From: JAHEDT01 sp963825615
GTDB lineage: Bacteria > Desulfobacterota > Desulfuromonadia > Desulfuromonadales > BM103
Length of the DNA: 64,000 nucleotides
NCBI GenBank assembly: GCA_963825615.1
Contig: CAWGTV010000006.1
Location: 124,001-188,000 of the forward strand
Direction: 5' to 3'
Under the pieces are notes generated by a model that was not told where the DNA came from, did not search any database, and worked only from the letters and a program-made list of their open reading frames with translations. This document shows, one piece after another, positions 35,039 to 44,040 of this stretch. The position numbers were made by a program, and so were the translations under genes. Position 1 is the first letter of the stretch. The number at the start of each line of letters is the position of its first letter.

Positions 35039-35070
35039 CCTCTCGATCTGTCCGGGTGTGCTGCGCCAGC

Positions 35071-35481
35071 TTATTTCGGTTCCACCGGATAGCCCTTGCT
35101 TTGCCATTCGTGCCAACCGCCCTTGAGGGCGTAAACCTTGGTGTACCCCATGTTCAACAATGTCAGTGCCACACTGGCACTGGTCGCCTCGTTCCCTCAG
35201 GCGCAATAGAGAACCAGAGTCTTCTCCCTGGGATAGTTGTCAGCCCATTGTTCCGCTGCGGCCGGATTGACCCGCTCGGCGCCGGCAATCTTTTCTCCCG
35301 ATTGATCCCAGTCCCAGCCGCCGCGCACATCGAGCACGACCAGGTCGACTTCGCCCAGTCGCGACTTGAGTTCGTCGGTTGACATGCGCGGCACGGTCGC
35401 CGCGCTGGCAGTAAAAGCTGTCGCGAGGAGCAGCGCGGCAGCGATCAGCGCAGCATGAATCATAAAGCGTCTGTACTGCAT
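35071..35481 (-). CDS. Periplasmic rhodanese with in-frame UGA, probable selenoprotein
   Basis: The frame gives 136 residues if UGA at 35,197-35,199 (codon 95) is read as selenocysteine. A signal peptide (about 1-27, ending TASA) sends it to the periplasm. The rhodanese fold is visible on both sides of the UGA: VLDVRGGWDWDQSG near 50 and LVLYCA before it; GNEATSASVALTLLN, then VYALKGGWHEWQSKGYPVE after it. The active-site loop thus reads Cys-Ala-Sec-Gly-Asn-Glu; relatives have Cys-x-Cys-Pro-Asn-Glu. A stable hairpin starts 14 bases after the UGA. The ATG at 35,481 follows GAAAGGGG. Alternative: a nonsense mutation. Rhodanese-type selenoproteins have been described in Geobacter relatives, which supports the reading. 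Confidence 0.82.
35164..35182 (-). promoter_or_regulatory. Candidate bacterial SECIS hairpin for the rhodanese UGA
   Basis: On the minus strand CAGTGCC pairs perfectly with GGCACTG around the 5-base loop AGTGT. The loop starts 21 bases after the UGA and has G at its second position. Both features meet the known rules for bacterial SECIS elements (loop about 16-37 bases after UGA, G in the first two loop bases). Confidence 0.75.
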
Positions 35482-35567
35482 ATTTGGACCCCTTTCACTA
35501 TCAACAATGTTCATCTACCTGACACATTAGCAGAACCCGTCTATTGCTGACAAGTATAGTCACATTT

Positions 35568-36059
35568 TCACTCTTTACCGGCGTGCCGCCCCAGCTCGTG
35601 CCCGCGCTCGAGCAGTTGCTGGATGTGGCGTTTCTCTTCGCGGCAGATCGCCTCGATGAGCGAGCCGGCCTTGCCGCGGAAGAGCGGCTTGACCTCGGAG
35701 AAGAACAGCAGGGTATTCTTTTCGAACTGCAGCGCCCGGTTGATCAGCTCTCCCTGGCTGACCACATCTTCGAGCTCAAAAGACTGGACGATCTCCCTGA
35801 TCAGCAACTGGATGAAGTTACCGTACTCACCGAGCAGCTTCTCCCCCTCGGCGGATTTGCCGGTATAGAGCTGGTACAGGTCGGTGTAGATCGCGCAGTG
35901 TTTTCGTTCCTCGATGGCCAGGGCAGCGAAGAGCTCCTGCAACTCCGGGGCCTTCGCTGCATCCCTGGCCCTTTCATAAAATGCCTGGCCATGCTTTTCC
36001 AGCCAGACGGCAACGTCGAGGACAGATTCTATCGAGGTGATGCTCTGAGTCGCTAACAA
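35568..36059 (-). CDS. Ferritin-like (rubrerythrin-type) protein
   Basis: A 163-residue four-helix ferritin-fold protein. Di-iron type ligands are visible: the Glu in WLEKHGQAFYERA (near 22), EERKHC (near 50), and later FELEDVVSQGEL and REEKRHIQQLLE, giving two ExxH pairs. It has no rubredoxin domain. The start is TTG at 36,059 with GGAGG eight bases upstream. It may handle iron or peroxide. It lies just after the acyl-CoA ligase gene on the same strand. Confidence 0.82.
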   Translation of the reverse strand: MLATQSITSIESVLDVAVWLEKHGQAFYERARDAAKAPELQELFAALAIEERKHCAIYTDLYQLYTGKSAEGEKLLGEYGNFIQLLIREIVQSFELEDVVSQGELINRALQFEKNTLLFFSEVKPLFRGKAGSLIEAICREEKRHIQQLLERGHELGRHAGKE

Positions 36060-36078
36060 GGTAGAGTCCTCCTGGTTT

Positions 36079-37716
36079 TCATAGGTGCTTCTGGCGCAGA
36101 AGCTTCTTGTTGATCTTGCCTACGCTGGTTTTGGCGATCTCGTCGACGACGAGGACCTTCAGCATCAGGGCATGGCGGGTCAGTCGCCCCGAGTCAACAA
36201 AGCCCTTGACGAAGGCGATCAGCTCCCGTTCGCCGGGAGCAGAATCCCCGGGCACCACCAGCGCCAGGGGGCGCTCACCCCACTTGTCATCAGGCATGCC
36301 GATCACCGCCACCTCGCGCACCGCCTCGTGCTGGGCAAGGATATCCTCGATCTCGAGCGATGAGACCCACTCGCCACCAATTTTGATAACATCCTTGGCG
36401 CGATCGGTGATCTTGAAGTAGCCGGCGGCATTGACGTTGGCAACATCGCCGGTGTGCAGGTAGCTGCCACGCCAGAGCTGTTCCGAGTTGTGATGATCTT
36501 TCAGGTAGCCCTGGGTCAGCCAGGGGGCCCGCAGGACGATCTCGCCGGTATTTTCGCCGTCGGCCGGTACATCTTGCAGTTCTTCATCCACCAGCCGCAT
36601 GCCGACCAGCGGCATCGCCCGACCGGTCTTGCAGCGGACCTCGACCTGCTCCTCGACCGGCCTTTCGAGCAGCTTTTCCGGTACGTGGGCCAGGGAGGCC
36701 AGCGGACAGGTTTCAGACATGCCGTAACCGGCAAAGATGTCGATGCCGAGCTTGAGCGCCGACAGGCAGAGAGACTGGGGCATGGCGGCACCGCCGATGA
36801 TCACCTTCCAGCGGCTCAAGTTGACTTTTTTGACCTCGGGATGGTTAAGCAGCATGTGCAGGATGGTCGGCACGCAATGGGAGAAGGTCACCTCCTCCCG
36901 TTGAATCAGCTTGAGCAGCATTTCCGGGGCATACCTCCCCGGGTAGACCTGCTTGATGCCGAGCGTGGTGGCGACGTAGGGGAGCCCCCAGGCGTGCACA
37001 TGGAACATCGGCGTGATCGGCATGTAAACGTCCTGCTGGTGCAGGCGCCCCTGGGTTTTGGGGGTGCCGATCGCCGCCAGCCCCGCCAGAGTGTGCAGCA
37101 CCAGCTGGCGGTGGCTGAAATAGACGCCCTTAGGCATGCCGGTGGTGCCCGTGGTGTAGAAGGTCGTGGCTCGGGTGTGCTCGTCGAGGTCGGGGAAGGT
37201 GAATTTAGCGGCCGCAGCGGCGAGCAGCTCCTCGTATTCGCCGGCCAGCTGCAGGTGACTGGCGGGGTGCGGGTCGCCGTCATTGAGCAGCACGTAGGCC
37301 TGCACCGTATCGATGCGCCCCTTGATCGACTCGAGGATCGGCAGGAAATCGTTGTGCACCAGGATGACGTCGTCTTCGGCATGATCGATGGTGTAGAGGA
37401 TCTGGTCGGGTGAGAGGCGCACGTTAATCGTGTGCAGGACCGCGCCGATCATCGGTACGGCAAAGAAACATTCCAGGTAGCGGTGACTGTCCCAGTCCAT
37501 CACCGCCACTGTGTCCCCCGGCTTGATGCCGAGCGCGGTGAGCGCATTGGCCAGGCGGCAGATGCGTTCGCGCAGGGTGCGGTAGTCGAAGCGCAGCAGG
37601 TCACGATAGACGATTTCTTGGTCCGGGTTGTTGACCACCGGGTAGTCCAGCAGGTTCTTGATCAGTAGTGGATAGGTGTAAGCCGAAGCGGTGCGTTCAA
37701 TCAGCAAATTGTTCAC
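36079..37716 (-). CDS. Long- or medium-chain fatty-acid-CoA ligase
   Basis: A 545-residue adenylate-forming enzyme that activates fatty acids to CoA thioesters. The AMP-binding motif is YTTGTTGMPKGVYFSH near 188-203. The second motif is FAGYGMSETCP near 310. The hinge is YLHTGDVANVN ... DRAKDVIKIGGEW near 420-445. The C-terminal catalytic Lys is in KTSVGKINKK. No signal peptide. Neighbours do not form a beta-oxidation set here, though an enoyl-CoA hydratase gene lies 11 kb away. Substrate length cannot be decided. Confidence 0.88.
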   Translation of the reverse strand: MNNLLIERTASAYTYPLLIKNLLDYPVVNNPDQEIVYRDLLRFDYRTLRERICRLANALTALGIKPGDTVAVMDWDSHRYLECFFAVPMIGAVLHTINVRLSPDQILYTIDHAEDDVILVHNDFLPILESIKGRIDTVQAYVLLNDGDPHPASHLQLAGEYEELLAAAAAKFTFPDLDEHTRATTFYTTGTTGMPKGVYFSHRQLVLHTLAGLAAIGTPKTQGRLHQQDVYMPITPMFHVHAWGLPYVATTLGIKQVYPGRYAPEMLLKLIQREEVTFSHCVPTILHMLLNHPEVKKVNLSRWKVIIGGAAMPQSLCLSALKLGIDIFAGYGMSETCPLASLAHVPEKLLERPVEEQVEVRCKTGRAMPLVGMRLVDEELQDVPADGENTGEIVLRAPWLTQGYLKDHHNSEQLWRGSYLHTGDVANVNAAGYFKITDRAKDVIKIGGEWVSSLEIEDILAQHEAVREVAVIGMPDDKWGERPLALVVPGDSAPGERELIAFVKGFVDSGRLTRHALMLKVLVVDEIAKTSVGKINKKLLRQKHL

Positions 37717-37956
37717 GGCGGGTCTCCTGTTACGGCTTTTGGCAGGACGGAATCAGCAGGTTCTCAATGACCACTATTCTTCCCGTAATGCCCATAAATG
37801 GCAAGACCAAATCAATACGGCAGAATCACTCGGCAGCGAATCCCTCGACCTGGTCTGCTATCATTGACATGAAGGCAAACCAGCAACCCATAACGTGAAA
37901 TTGGAGAACACTGCCGGCATGTGTCAAGCCATTGGCCAGATTGGAACCGGGCGCCC

Positions 37957-38862
37957 ATGATTGCAGCCGCCTACCTCACCCTCTATCGCTCCGGCGAGTT
38001 GCAGGCTCGTGCTGCCACCGCGCGGCAGAGGATGAAAAGCTGCGTTCTCTGCGCCAACCGTTGCAAGGTTGACCGAAGGGTCTCTCCCGAAGGGGCCCGA
38101 TGCCGAACCGGTGCCAACGCCGTGGTCAGCAGCGTCGGCCCGCACCACGGGGAAGAACGGCCCATAAGCGGCAGGCGAGGATCAGGAACGATCTTCTTCG
38201 GCTGGTGCAACCTGCACTGCGTCTTCTGTCAGAACTTCCAGATCAGCCAGCGTGGCGAGGGGCGCGAGATGAGCGACGCAACGCTGGCGGCGCAGATGCT
38301 CGCCCTGCAGGCAGCAGGCTGCCATAACATCAACTTCGTTTCACCCAGCCATGTGATTCCACAGATCCTGGGCGCATTGACGATTGCCGCCGGGCAGGGG
38401 CTCACGCTGCCGCTCGTCTACAACAGCGGTGGCTATGACAGCCGGGAAGGGCTTGAACTGATGCAGGGCGTGATCGACATCTACATGCCCGACATGAAAT
38501 TTGCCGACTCGGAGGTTGCCAGGCCTTTCCTGGGAGTCAGCGACTACGCCGAAGTCAACCGAGGCGCGGTGCGGGAAATGCATCGCCAGGTCAGCGACCT
38601 GGTCCTCGGCGAGACCGGCCTGGCGCAGCGCGGCCTTCTGATTCGGCACCTGGTGCTCCCTGACAACCTGGCGGGCACCGACGCCATCCTCACCTTTATC
38701 GCCAGCAAAATTTCCCGCGCGACCTACCTGAACCTGATGAATCAATACCGACCCTGTTCCCACGCCTCTGCATACCCCGCTCTCGGCCGGCGACCGACCC
38801 ATGCTGAACTGCGCCAGGCCTGGGCCTTGGCACGACAGCTTGGACTGCATCGGCTTGATTAA
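37957..38862 (+). CDS. Radical SAM protein, pyruvate formate-lyase activase-like (PflX type)
   Basis: About 301 residues. The SAM cluster motif CNLHCVFC is near residue 85, after a preceding Cys-rich segment (SCVLCANRCKVDRR near 28, then GARCRTG). The barrel is of the glycyl radical enzyme activase family (YNSGGYDSREGLELM, DIYMPDMKF). No matching glycyl radical enzyme lies nearby. PflX-type proteins of this layout have no firm substrate. The start is uncertain: ATG at 37,957 or GTG at 37,921. Confidence 0.85.
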   Translation: MIAAAYLTLYRSGELQARAATARQRMKSCVLCANRCKVDRRVSPEGARCRTGANAVVSSVGPHHGEERPISGRRGSGTIFFGWCNLHCVFCQNFQISQRGEGREMSDATLAAQMLALQAAGCHNINFVSPSHVIPQILGALTIAAGQGLTLPLVYNSGGYDSREGLELMQGVIDIYMPDMKFADSEVARPFLGVSDYAEVNRGAVREMHRQVSDLVLGETGLAQRGLLIRHLVLPDNLAGTDAILTFIASKISRATYLNLMNQYRPCSHASAYPALGRRPTHAELRQAWALARQLGLHRLD

Positions 38863-38963
38863 GAGTCTGCGCGAGACAAAATCTTCATACCTTTTTCAGA
38901 CTGGCAATGACTCGAGATTCACGCTAGTTTATGCGTGTTGATATCTGCAGCGGAGAGAGCGCC

Positions 38964-39866
38964 TTGACCAACTTCATTCTGATTGGCATTTTTGTCCTCA
39001 TGGGCGCCCTGTTTCGCCGGCTCAAGGCGTTTCCGGAACAGACGGCGCATGTTCTCAACATGTTTGCACTGTACGTGTCCCTGCCAGCAGTTATCCTCCT
39101 TAAGGTCCCGGAACTCTCCATCTCCGCGGAAACCGTGGTTGCCGCTATCGTGCCGTGGTGCATGCTGCTGCTCTCTGCCCTCCTGGTTTTGACCCTGGCC
39201 CGCAGCAGGGAGTGGACGCGGGCGACGACCGGCGTGCTGCTCCTGGTGGTCCCCATCGGCAACACCTCCTTCATGGGCGTGCCGATGGTCAGGGCCTTTT
39301 TCGGCGAGGCGGGACTCCCGCATCTGATCCTCTACGACCAGATCGGAACCATGCTGATCTTTGCCACCTACGGCGCCGTGATTCTTTCCCTGTACAGTGG
39401 TGAGCGCAGCGACCTGCCGACGATCATCAAGCGCGCTCTGCTCTTCCCGCCGACTACGGCACTGCTGATCGGCCTGGCCTTGCGAAACTGGAGCTACCCG
39501 CAAGTGGTGGTCAACACCCTGCACGATTTGGGCGGAGCCTTGACCGCCCTGGTGATGACCGCCATCGGCTTCCAGATGAAGTTCCGCCTGCAGCGCACCA
39601 CCCTGGAGCCGCTTGCAGTCGGCCTGGCCATCAAGTTGATGATCGCGCCATTGGTAGCTCTGGCCGCTTGCCGCCTCCTGGGGTTAGACAGCCTGGCAGC
39701 CGACATCTCCATTTTCGAGGCCGGCATGCCGCCGATGGTGACCGCCTGCGCCCTAGCCGCGGCGGCCGGCATCGGCGTGGAACTCGCCGTCGCCATGGCC
39801 GGGCTCGGCATCCTGCTGGCCTTTGTCAGCCTGCCCCTGGTCTATCTCCTGATTCAGGTCTTATAG
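38964..39866 (+). CDS. AEC-family auxin-efflux-like transporter
   Basis: A 300-residue membrane protein of about ten helices in two halves. The family features are NTSFMGVPMVRAFFGE near 95-110 and MPPMVTACALAAAAG near 255, the discontinuous helices with Gly/Pro. Such proteins export or import organic acids or small anions in bacteria. A TTG at 38,964 with GGAGAG upstream is chosen, since the sequence before it is hydrophilic and outside the family alignment. Single gene. Confidence 0.85.
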   Translation: MTNFILIGIFVLMGALFRRLKAFPEQTAHVLNMFALYVSLPAVILLKVPELSISAETVVAAIVPWCMLLLSALLVLTLARSREWTRATTGVLLLVVPIGNTSFMGVPMVRAFFGEAGLPHLILYDQIGTMLIFATYGAVILSLYSGERSDLPTIIKRALLFPPTTALLIGLALRNWSYPQVVVNTLHDLGGALTALVMTAIGFQMKFRLQRTTLEPLAVGLAIKLMIAPLVALAACRLLGLDSLAADISIFEAGMPPMVTACALAAAAGIGVELAVAMAGLGILLAFVSLPLVYLLIQVL

Positions 39867-39956
39867 ATTTTTTTTCCTCGCCCGTCATCAACTGCCTTAG
39901 TACCTGCTAGACTTTCCTTGTCAAACATCTCACAACCAACTTCATGGAGGTCTGCT

Positions 39957-40457
39957 ATGGGAACCAGAGGACGTGAAATTGTCGGATTGGATGTCAATGA
40001 ACTGCTGACCGTGCTGCGCAAGGCCTATGCCGATGAGTGGCTGGCCTATTACCAGTACTGGGCCGGAGCCAAGCTCGCCAAGGGGCCGATGAAGGAAGCG
40101 GTGATCGCCGAACTGGAACTGCATGCTGGCGAGGAGCTCAATCATGCCCTGCTCCTGACTGGACGCATCATCCAGCTTGGCGGAGACTTGGTGACCGACC
40201 CGCGCGACTGGTTCAAGTTGACCAACTGCAGCTACGAAGCCCCGAACGACCCCTTCGTCAAAACCCTACTCGAGCAGAATATCCGCGGCGAGCAGTGCGC
40301 CATCGGCATCTATCACCAGCTCATGGAGATGACCAGGGACAAGGATCCGGTGACATACAACATCGCCCTGCAGATTATCGAGCAGGAAGTGGAACATGAA
40401 GAAGACCTGCAGGCCCTGCTCGAAGACTTCGAGTTGATGATCAAGGCGATGAAGTAA
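39957..40457 (+). CDS. Dps/bacterioferritin-like ferritin-fold protein
   Basis: A 166-residue four-helix protein with the ferritin ligand pattern: DEWLAYYQYWAGAK (near 25), ELELHAGEELNHALLL (near 57-72), EQNIRGEQCAIGIYH (near 108-122) and IEQEVEHEEDLQALL (near 140-155), so a full di-iron site is probable. It is close to the Dps-like, bacterioferritin-related group in which Cys or His pairs vary. GGAGG precedes the ATG at 39,957. It follows no operon and has its own terminator. Confidence 0.85.
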   Translation: MGTRGREIVGLDVNELLTVLRKAYADEWLAYYQYWAGAKLAKGPMKEAVIAELELHAGEELNHALLLTGRIIQLGGDLVTDPRDWFKLTNCSYEAPNDPFVKTLLEQNIRGEQCAIGIYHQLMEMTRDKDPVTYNIALQIIEQEVEHEEDLQALLEDFELMIKAMK

Positions 40458-40479
40458 TCTTTCATCAGCCGGAGCAACG

Positions 40480-40513
40480 GGCCTGGGTCCTTTTAAGCTG
40501 GGCCCAGGCCTTT
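40480..40513 (+). terminator. Terminator after the ferritin-like gene
   Basis: GGCCTGGGTCC and GGGCCCAGGCC pair with one mismatch around a 9-base loop, followed by TTTG. It lies 23 bases after the stop codon. Confidence 0.7.
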
Positions 40514-40659
40514 GACAAGACCTGTTGCCCGCCGGGGGTATGTTGTGTGATTTGAGCCTAGGTGTTCATTAAGAAAAGGCAGGCATAGCTGGCGGACGGG
40601 AGTTTCCGGGCCGCAGTGATGCCTCTCCGATCGATCCCAAACAAAGATTCTGTTAAAAG

Positions 40660-41847
40660 TTATTTCCCCACGGGAAGTTTAAAGTCAAAAACACAGCCCT
40701 TGTTAACCTCACTTTCTACGCCCACGATACCGTTGAGTTTGTCCACGATACGTTTGACGATTGAAAGCCCGAGACCGTGGCCTTCTGAAGAGGTCGTGCG
40801 TGATGAATAAGGGATGAAAAGTTGAGCTTGCTCAGCAGGGTCCAAACCAGGGCCGTTGTCTTTCACCCAAAATCGGGCGTAACCATCTCCGGTTAACTCA
40901 CCACCGAGAAAGACCTCCGGGCGGATTCCACCATACTTGACCGCGTTACTGATGTAATTGTACCAGACCTCCTCCAACCAGGGGGCATAACCTAGCGCCG
41001 TTGGGAAATCCTTTGCCAGGGTAATTTTCGCTCCCTGTTCCTCAATATTTTGCCTCAGCCGGAAGGTCGCCTCATGGATGATCGGCACCATATCAAGGGG
41101 GCCGACAATGACATCCTCTTTTCTCACACTGGAGAGTAGCAGCAATTCATCGACAATGTCCGACATCTTCCGGCTCATTCGATAGATGATGCTAAGGGAC
41201 TCCCTTGTCTGGTCTTCATTGAGCTTCGCCTCAGGATCGTTCAGCAGTTCACTGTATCCAATCAACGTGGCCAGAGACCCCCTCAGGTCGTGGGCTACGG
41301 TATGGGCAAAATCGTCGAGTTCCTCGTTCCTTGCTTCAAGGCTGCTCATGGCCTCTTTGCGCAGAGTGATATCGGTTATAAAGGCCATCGCCAGGCGGCC
41401 GCTGGTCGTATCCAGGTGGCTGAGGCTAATTTCAACCGGGAAATTACGGCCACTTTTGTGGCGTGCAGCCAGCTCCTGCTCCAGCCCCATGGGCCGGATT
41501 TTCGGTTTTTCGAAAAATCCTTCCACGTGCTTCGGATGGGCTGTGCGGGACCTATCGGGAAGGAGAATGTTCAGGGGGCGGCCAACGATTTCATCTTTTG
41601 TGTAGCCGAATAACTTTTCCACTTGCTTGTTAACCAAAACAATGGTCGCACTGTTATCAATGACCACGACCCCTTCAGCAAGCGATTCGAGCAACGTCCG
41701 AATGGTGACATCATTCTGGAAGAGATGTGCCACAAAGGCGACCCGTCGTTGGATGTTGAGGTCAAGCTTGTGGACAGGACTCTCTTTGCAAAGGACAGAA
41801 GATCCTGCATGGTCATCAACAAGCTCATTCGATTTATAGATTTTCAT
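40660..41847 (-). CDS. PAS-domain sensor histidine kinase, soluble
   Basis: A 395-residue kinase. No membrane helix. A PAS domain covers about 55-170 (ESLAEGVVVIDNSATIVLVNKQVEKLFGYTKDEIVG), with a PAC-like end (VEISLSHLDTTSGR). The dimerisation/His box is VAHDLRGSLATLIGYSELL near 195 and the ATPase part has NYISNAVKYGG, KDNGPGLDP and GHGLGLSIV. The His box has Gly-Ser in place of the usual Thr-Pro, which often still works. No regulator gene is adjacent. The ATG at 41,847 starts MKIYKSNE. Confidence 0.88.
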   Translation of the reverse strand: MKIYKSNELVDDHAGSSVLCKESPVHKLDLNIQRRVAFVAHLFQNDVTIRTLLESLAEGVVVIDNSATIVLVNKQVEKLFGYTKDEIVGRPLNILLPDRSRTAHPKHVEGFFEKPKIRPMGLEQELAARHKSGRNFPVEISLSHLDTTSGRLAMAFITDITLRKEAMSSLEARNEELDDFAHTVAHDLRGSLATLIGYSELLNDPEAKLNEDQTRESLSIIYRMSRKMSDIVDELLLLSSVRKEDVIVGPLDMVPIIHEATFRLRQNIEEQGAKITLAKDFPTALGYAPWLEEVWYNYISNAVKYGGIRPEVFLGGELTGDGYARFWVKDNGPGLDPAEQAQLFIPYSSRTTSSEGHGLGLSIVKRIVDKLNGIVGVESEVNKGCVFDFKLPVGK

Positions 41848-42208
41848 GCGTAACAGTCTCCGGGAGCGGCACATTTAAACGCAAACGAGGCCAATATATG
41901 ACTAATAAGGTAAGAATTCTAGCAGAAGTTTACGATTCAAGCACCCCTCTTCTTGCATGGATGAGGACAAAAACACGGCAGCGCCCTTGAAACCTCGAAA
42001 AATCTATGCTGTGAGGCCGATTTGCGGATTATCGATTGTGACCTTCAGACCCGGTCAGAACGGCCTTCAACGGCCGTCACGGGACAGAACATGTATGCGG
42101 TTGCTGCCTGCAGAGTGTCTTGACTGCAACCTCTGCTATACTTGGAGCAATCTCACACTGGGCCGCATCTCGATGAAGACATGAGAACGTGTGAGTGGGA
42201 GGTGATTC
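41848..42208. other. Gap between the PAS kinase and the secreted peptidase-like gene
   Basis: No gene seen. A small inverted repeat (ACGGCC ... GGCCGT at about 42,059-42,076) has no T-run. The promoter of the plus-strand gene should lie near 42,120-42,180 but is not obvious. Confidence 0.35.
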
Positions 42209-42895
42209 GTGCGTTACAAGCCGATCTTGCTGCTGGCCCTGGCGTTGATGCTTTGCCCGAAAAAGACGACTGCCGCGGAATATTCTTGCAACAACCGTTA
42301 TGCCATCGTCATGACTCTGGAAAGCCCGGCCGACCGCGAGAAGATCTGCGCGGCGGCAGGAAAAGCGCTTGACTTTCTTGCCCATTATGATCTGTATCCG
42401 CAGCGCAAGATCAATATTAATATTGTTGAAACGTCGATCATGAGCGAGAGTTATGATGCCTTCGGGAGCTATAACTGTCTAAGCGACGTCATTGACCTGA
42501 TGTCATACCAGGCCATTTTCGCTGCTTTGAACCAGCCCGAAATGTATGGTGAGACGTTTGACGATGTTCATTATTCCGGATTGATCGCACATGAAATCGC
42601 CCATGCGGTGATGCAACACAACCTCATGACAAAACATATCAGCCCGGCACCACAGGAATATCTAGCGCATGCGACTCAACTTGCGGTGATGCCCGAGAAC
42701 CGGCGCAGAGCCATTATTAAGGTGATGGACGTCGGACCATGGCAGACTGGTGATGTCATCAGCGACGTTTATATGGCCTTAGAGCCGGGAAAATTTGCCG
42801 TTAAGTCTTACCTGCATCTGACAACGATGGAGCAGCCGAAGAATTTTATTAGAATGTTGCTGCAATCCAAGTGGTTCTATGTCAATGTCCCCTAA
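42209..42895 (+). CDS. Secreted HExxH-motif protein (DUF6639-like)
   Basis: A 228-residue protein with a signal peptide (1-22, ending TTAA). The central motif HEIAHAVMQHN near residue 130 is the zinc-binding HExxH of metallopeptidases; a downstream Glu (QEYLAHATQ near 153) could be the third ligand. A Cys pair (SCNNRY, and YNCLSD) may form a disulfide. It begins with GTG with GGAGG ahead (GGAGGTGATTC). I do not recognise a defined substrate. It appears as a single gene. Confidence 0.7.
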   Translation: MRYKPILLLALALMLCPKKTTAAEYSCNNRYAIVMTLESPADREKICAAAGKALDFLAHYDLYPQRKININIVETSIMSESYDAFGSYNCLSDVIDLMSYQAIFAALNQPEMYGETFDDVHYSGLIAHEIAHAVMQHNLMTKHISPAPQEYLAHATQLAVMPENRRRAIIKVMDVGPWQTGDVISDVYMALEPGKFAVKSYLHLTTMEQPKNFIRMLLQSKWFYVNVP

Positions 42896-43029
42896 ACAAT
42901 GCTTTGCTGTGTGCAGAAAGATTTTGCCCGAGTGGATTGTGACTGGGGGGCCTCGATTTCCAGACAGAGTCCGTACTATAATGTCAATATCAATTAAAGA
43001 CGGTCACTCTCAACCAAAAGGAGCCGGAG

Positions 43030-43386
43030 ATGGGCCAGAAAATAAATTTCAAAGCGAGTGCGCAGCTATACGAGAATGAAAACGGAGACCTTGCAATCAG
43101 GTTTGCCGGCAACGTGGTGTTCGAATCTGTAGGCGTACATTCCGCGAAGAGCTTCGTGACTGAAGCGGTTGAGTTAATGAAAAGAGGCAAACGCCCAGGC
43201 GAGTGGCGCATGACTCCATATCGCAACTTCCTGCGTGATGGACATAGCTGGCATCTTGTGAGCAGCCTGGGGTTCCTCGATGGTGACGAAGCAAAACCCG
43301 CCGTAGGGTTGGAAGTCAAACCGGATGAACTCGGTTTGCAAGCCAGGCGTTACTTGCAACCGGACATACCAGTGATTCACTCTTAA
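43030..43386 (+). CDS. Hypothetical cytoplasmic protein
   Basis: A 118-residue protein without signal peptide or known domain. The N-terminal part is beta-rich (ASAQLYENENGDLAIRFAGNVVFE), the middle alpha/basic. AAGGAG precedes the ATG well. I cannot assign a function. It stands between the HExxH gene and a small secreted-protein gene on the opposite strand. Confidence 0.6.
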   Translation: MGQKINFKASAQLYENENGDLAIRFAGNVVFESVGVHSAKSFVTEAVELMKRGKRPGEWRMTPYRNFLRDGHSWHLVSSLGFLDGDEAKPAVGLEVKPDELGLQARRYLQPDIPVIHS

Positions 43387-43457
43387 ATGCAGGGCTCTAG
43401 AAACTTGCAGAGAGTTGCCTTGCGACGACAAGCTTTAGTGTCGCACCCCTGGAGGGA

Positions 43458-43730
43458 TTAGCGATTCCTCCAGGTTTTGTCCCAATGCTTGCCACCCCGT
43501 TTCTTGCTGCGTTTCTCTTTGTAATGGTACTCATCTAAACCATTCCAATATTCCATCTTGCCACCCTTGAGAATGCTGTCATGCGGCTTCATAAGGATAG
43601 CATTCTGATATCGATTATGCGCACTACCATAACCATCATAATTGGTTCGTTTATCGTGCTGCGCCTGCGTCTCCCCAAAAGCTGCGCTATTCATCAATAA
43701 CCCGATCAGAAGTATGAATATGCTTCGCAT
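43458..43730 (-). CDS. Small secreted basic protein of unknown function
   Basis: A 90-residue product with a signal peptide (1-19, LIGLLMNSAAFGE) and a mature part rich in Lys, Tyr, His and Trp (YNGLDEYHYKEKRSKKRGG). It has no Cys. No family recognised. The signal peptide makes a real gene likely. Confidence 0.55.
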   Translation of the reverse strand: MRSIFILLIGLLMNSAAFGETQAQHDKRTNYDGYGSAHNRYQNAILMKPHDSILKGGKMEYWNGLDEYHYKEKRSKKRGGKHWDKTWRNR

Positions 43731-44040
43731 GGCTTAACCTCCAAGAACGCTGCTACGTGATAATGCTCAGCTGACCAAGGACGTTTATCCGATGGCACAG
43801 CCCGGCAAGTGGGCTCCGGGGAACCGGCCTTTTAATTTTAGCACCTGCGCTTGAATATGCTATTCAGGTCAGGCGAGGCCGTTTTTTCTTTCGCAAATGA
43901 AAAAGGATGCTCTGCATGAGGCTTGCAGAGTAGAATGCGGCCGCGACTGTTTCGACACAGGACGCCGCTCTGCAGGATGCTCCTTTGCAGGTTTGATCAT
44001 TTGGTAAACGTTGCATGTTTTGAGGACGGCTTGATGACCT
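43731..44040. other. Gap before the EamA transporter gene
   Basis: No gene seen. A short GC hairpin around 43,805-43,830 (CCGG GGAA CCGG) is followed by CCTTTTAATTTT on the plus strand, a possible terminator; its associated transcript is unclear. Confidence 0.3.

Noticed and set aside
36454..37413. Plus-strand frame of 319 codons opposite the acyl-CoA ligase gene
   Set aside because: Same reason: codon pattern mirrors the minus-strand gene and there is no family resemblance.
37869..37915. GGCAAACC phrase before the radical SAM gene as a GEMM c-di-GMP riboswitch
   Set aside because: The rest of the GEMM core (the second conserved strand with GGACGCAAAGCC) is missing.
43805..43840. GC-rich motif before the EamA gene as a riboswitch
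   Set aside because: Compared with the riboswitch classes I know, no conserved core was found; only a short hairpin with a T-rich tail is present.
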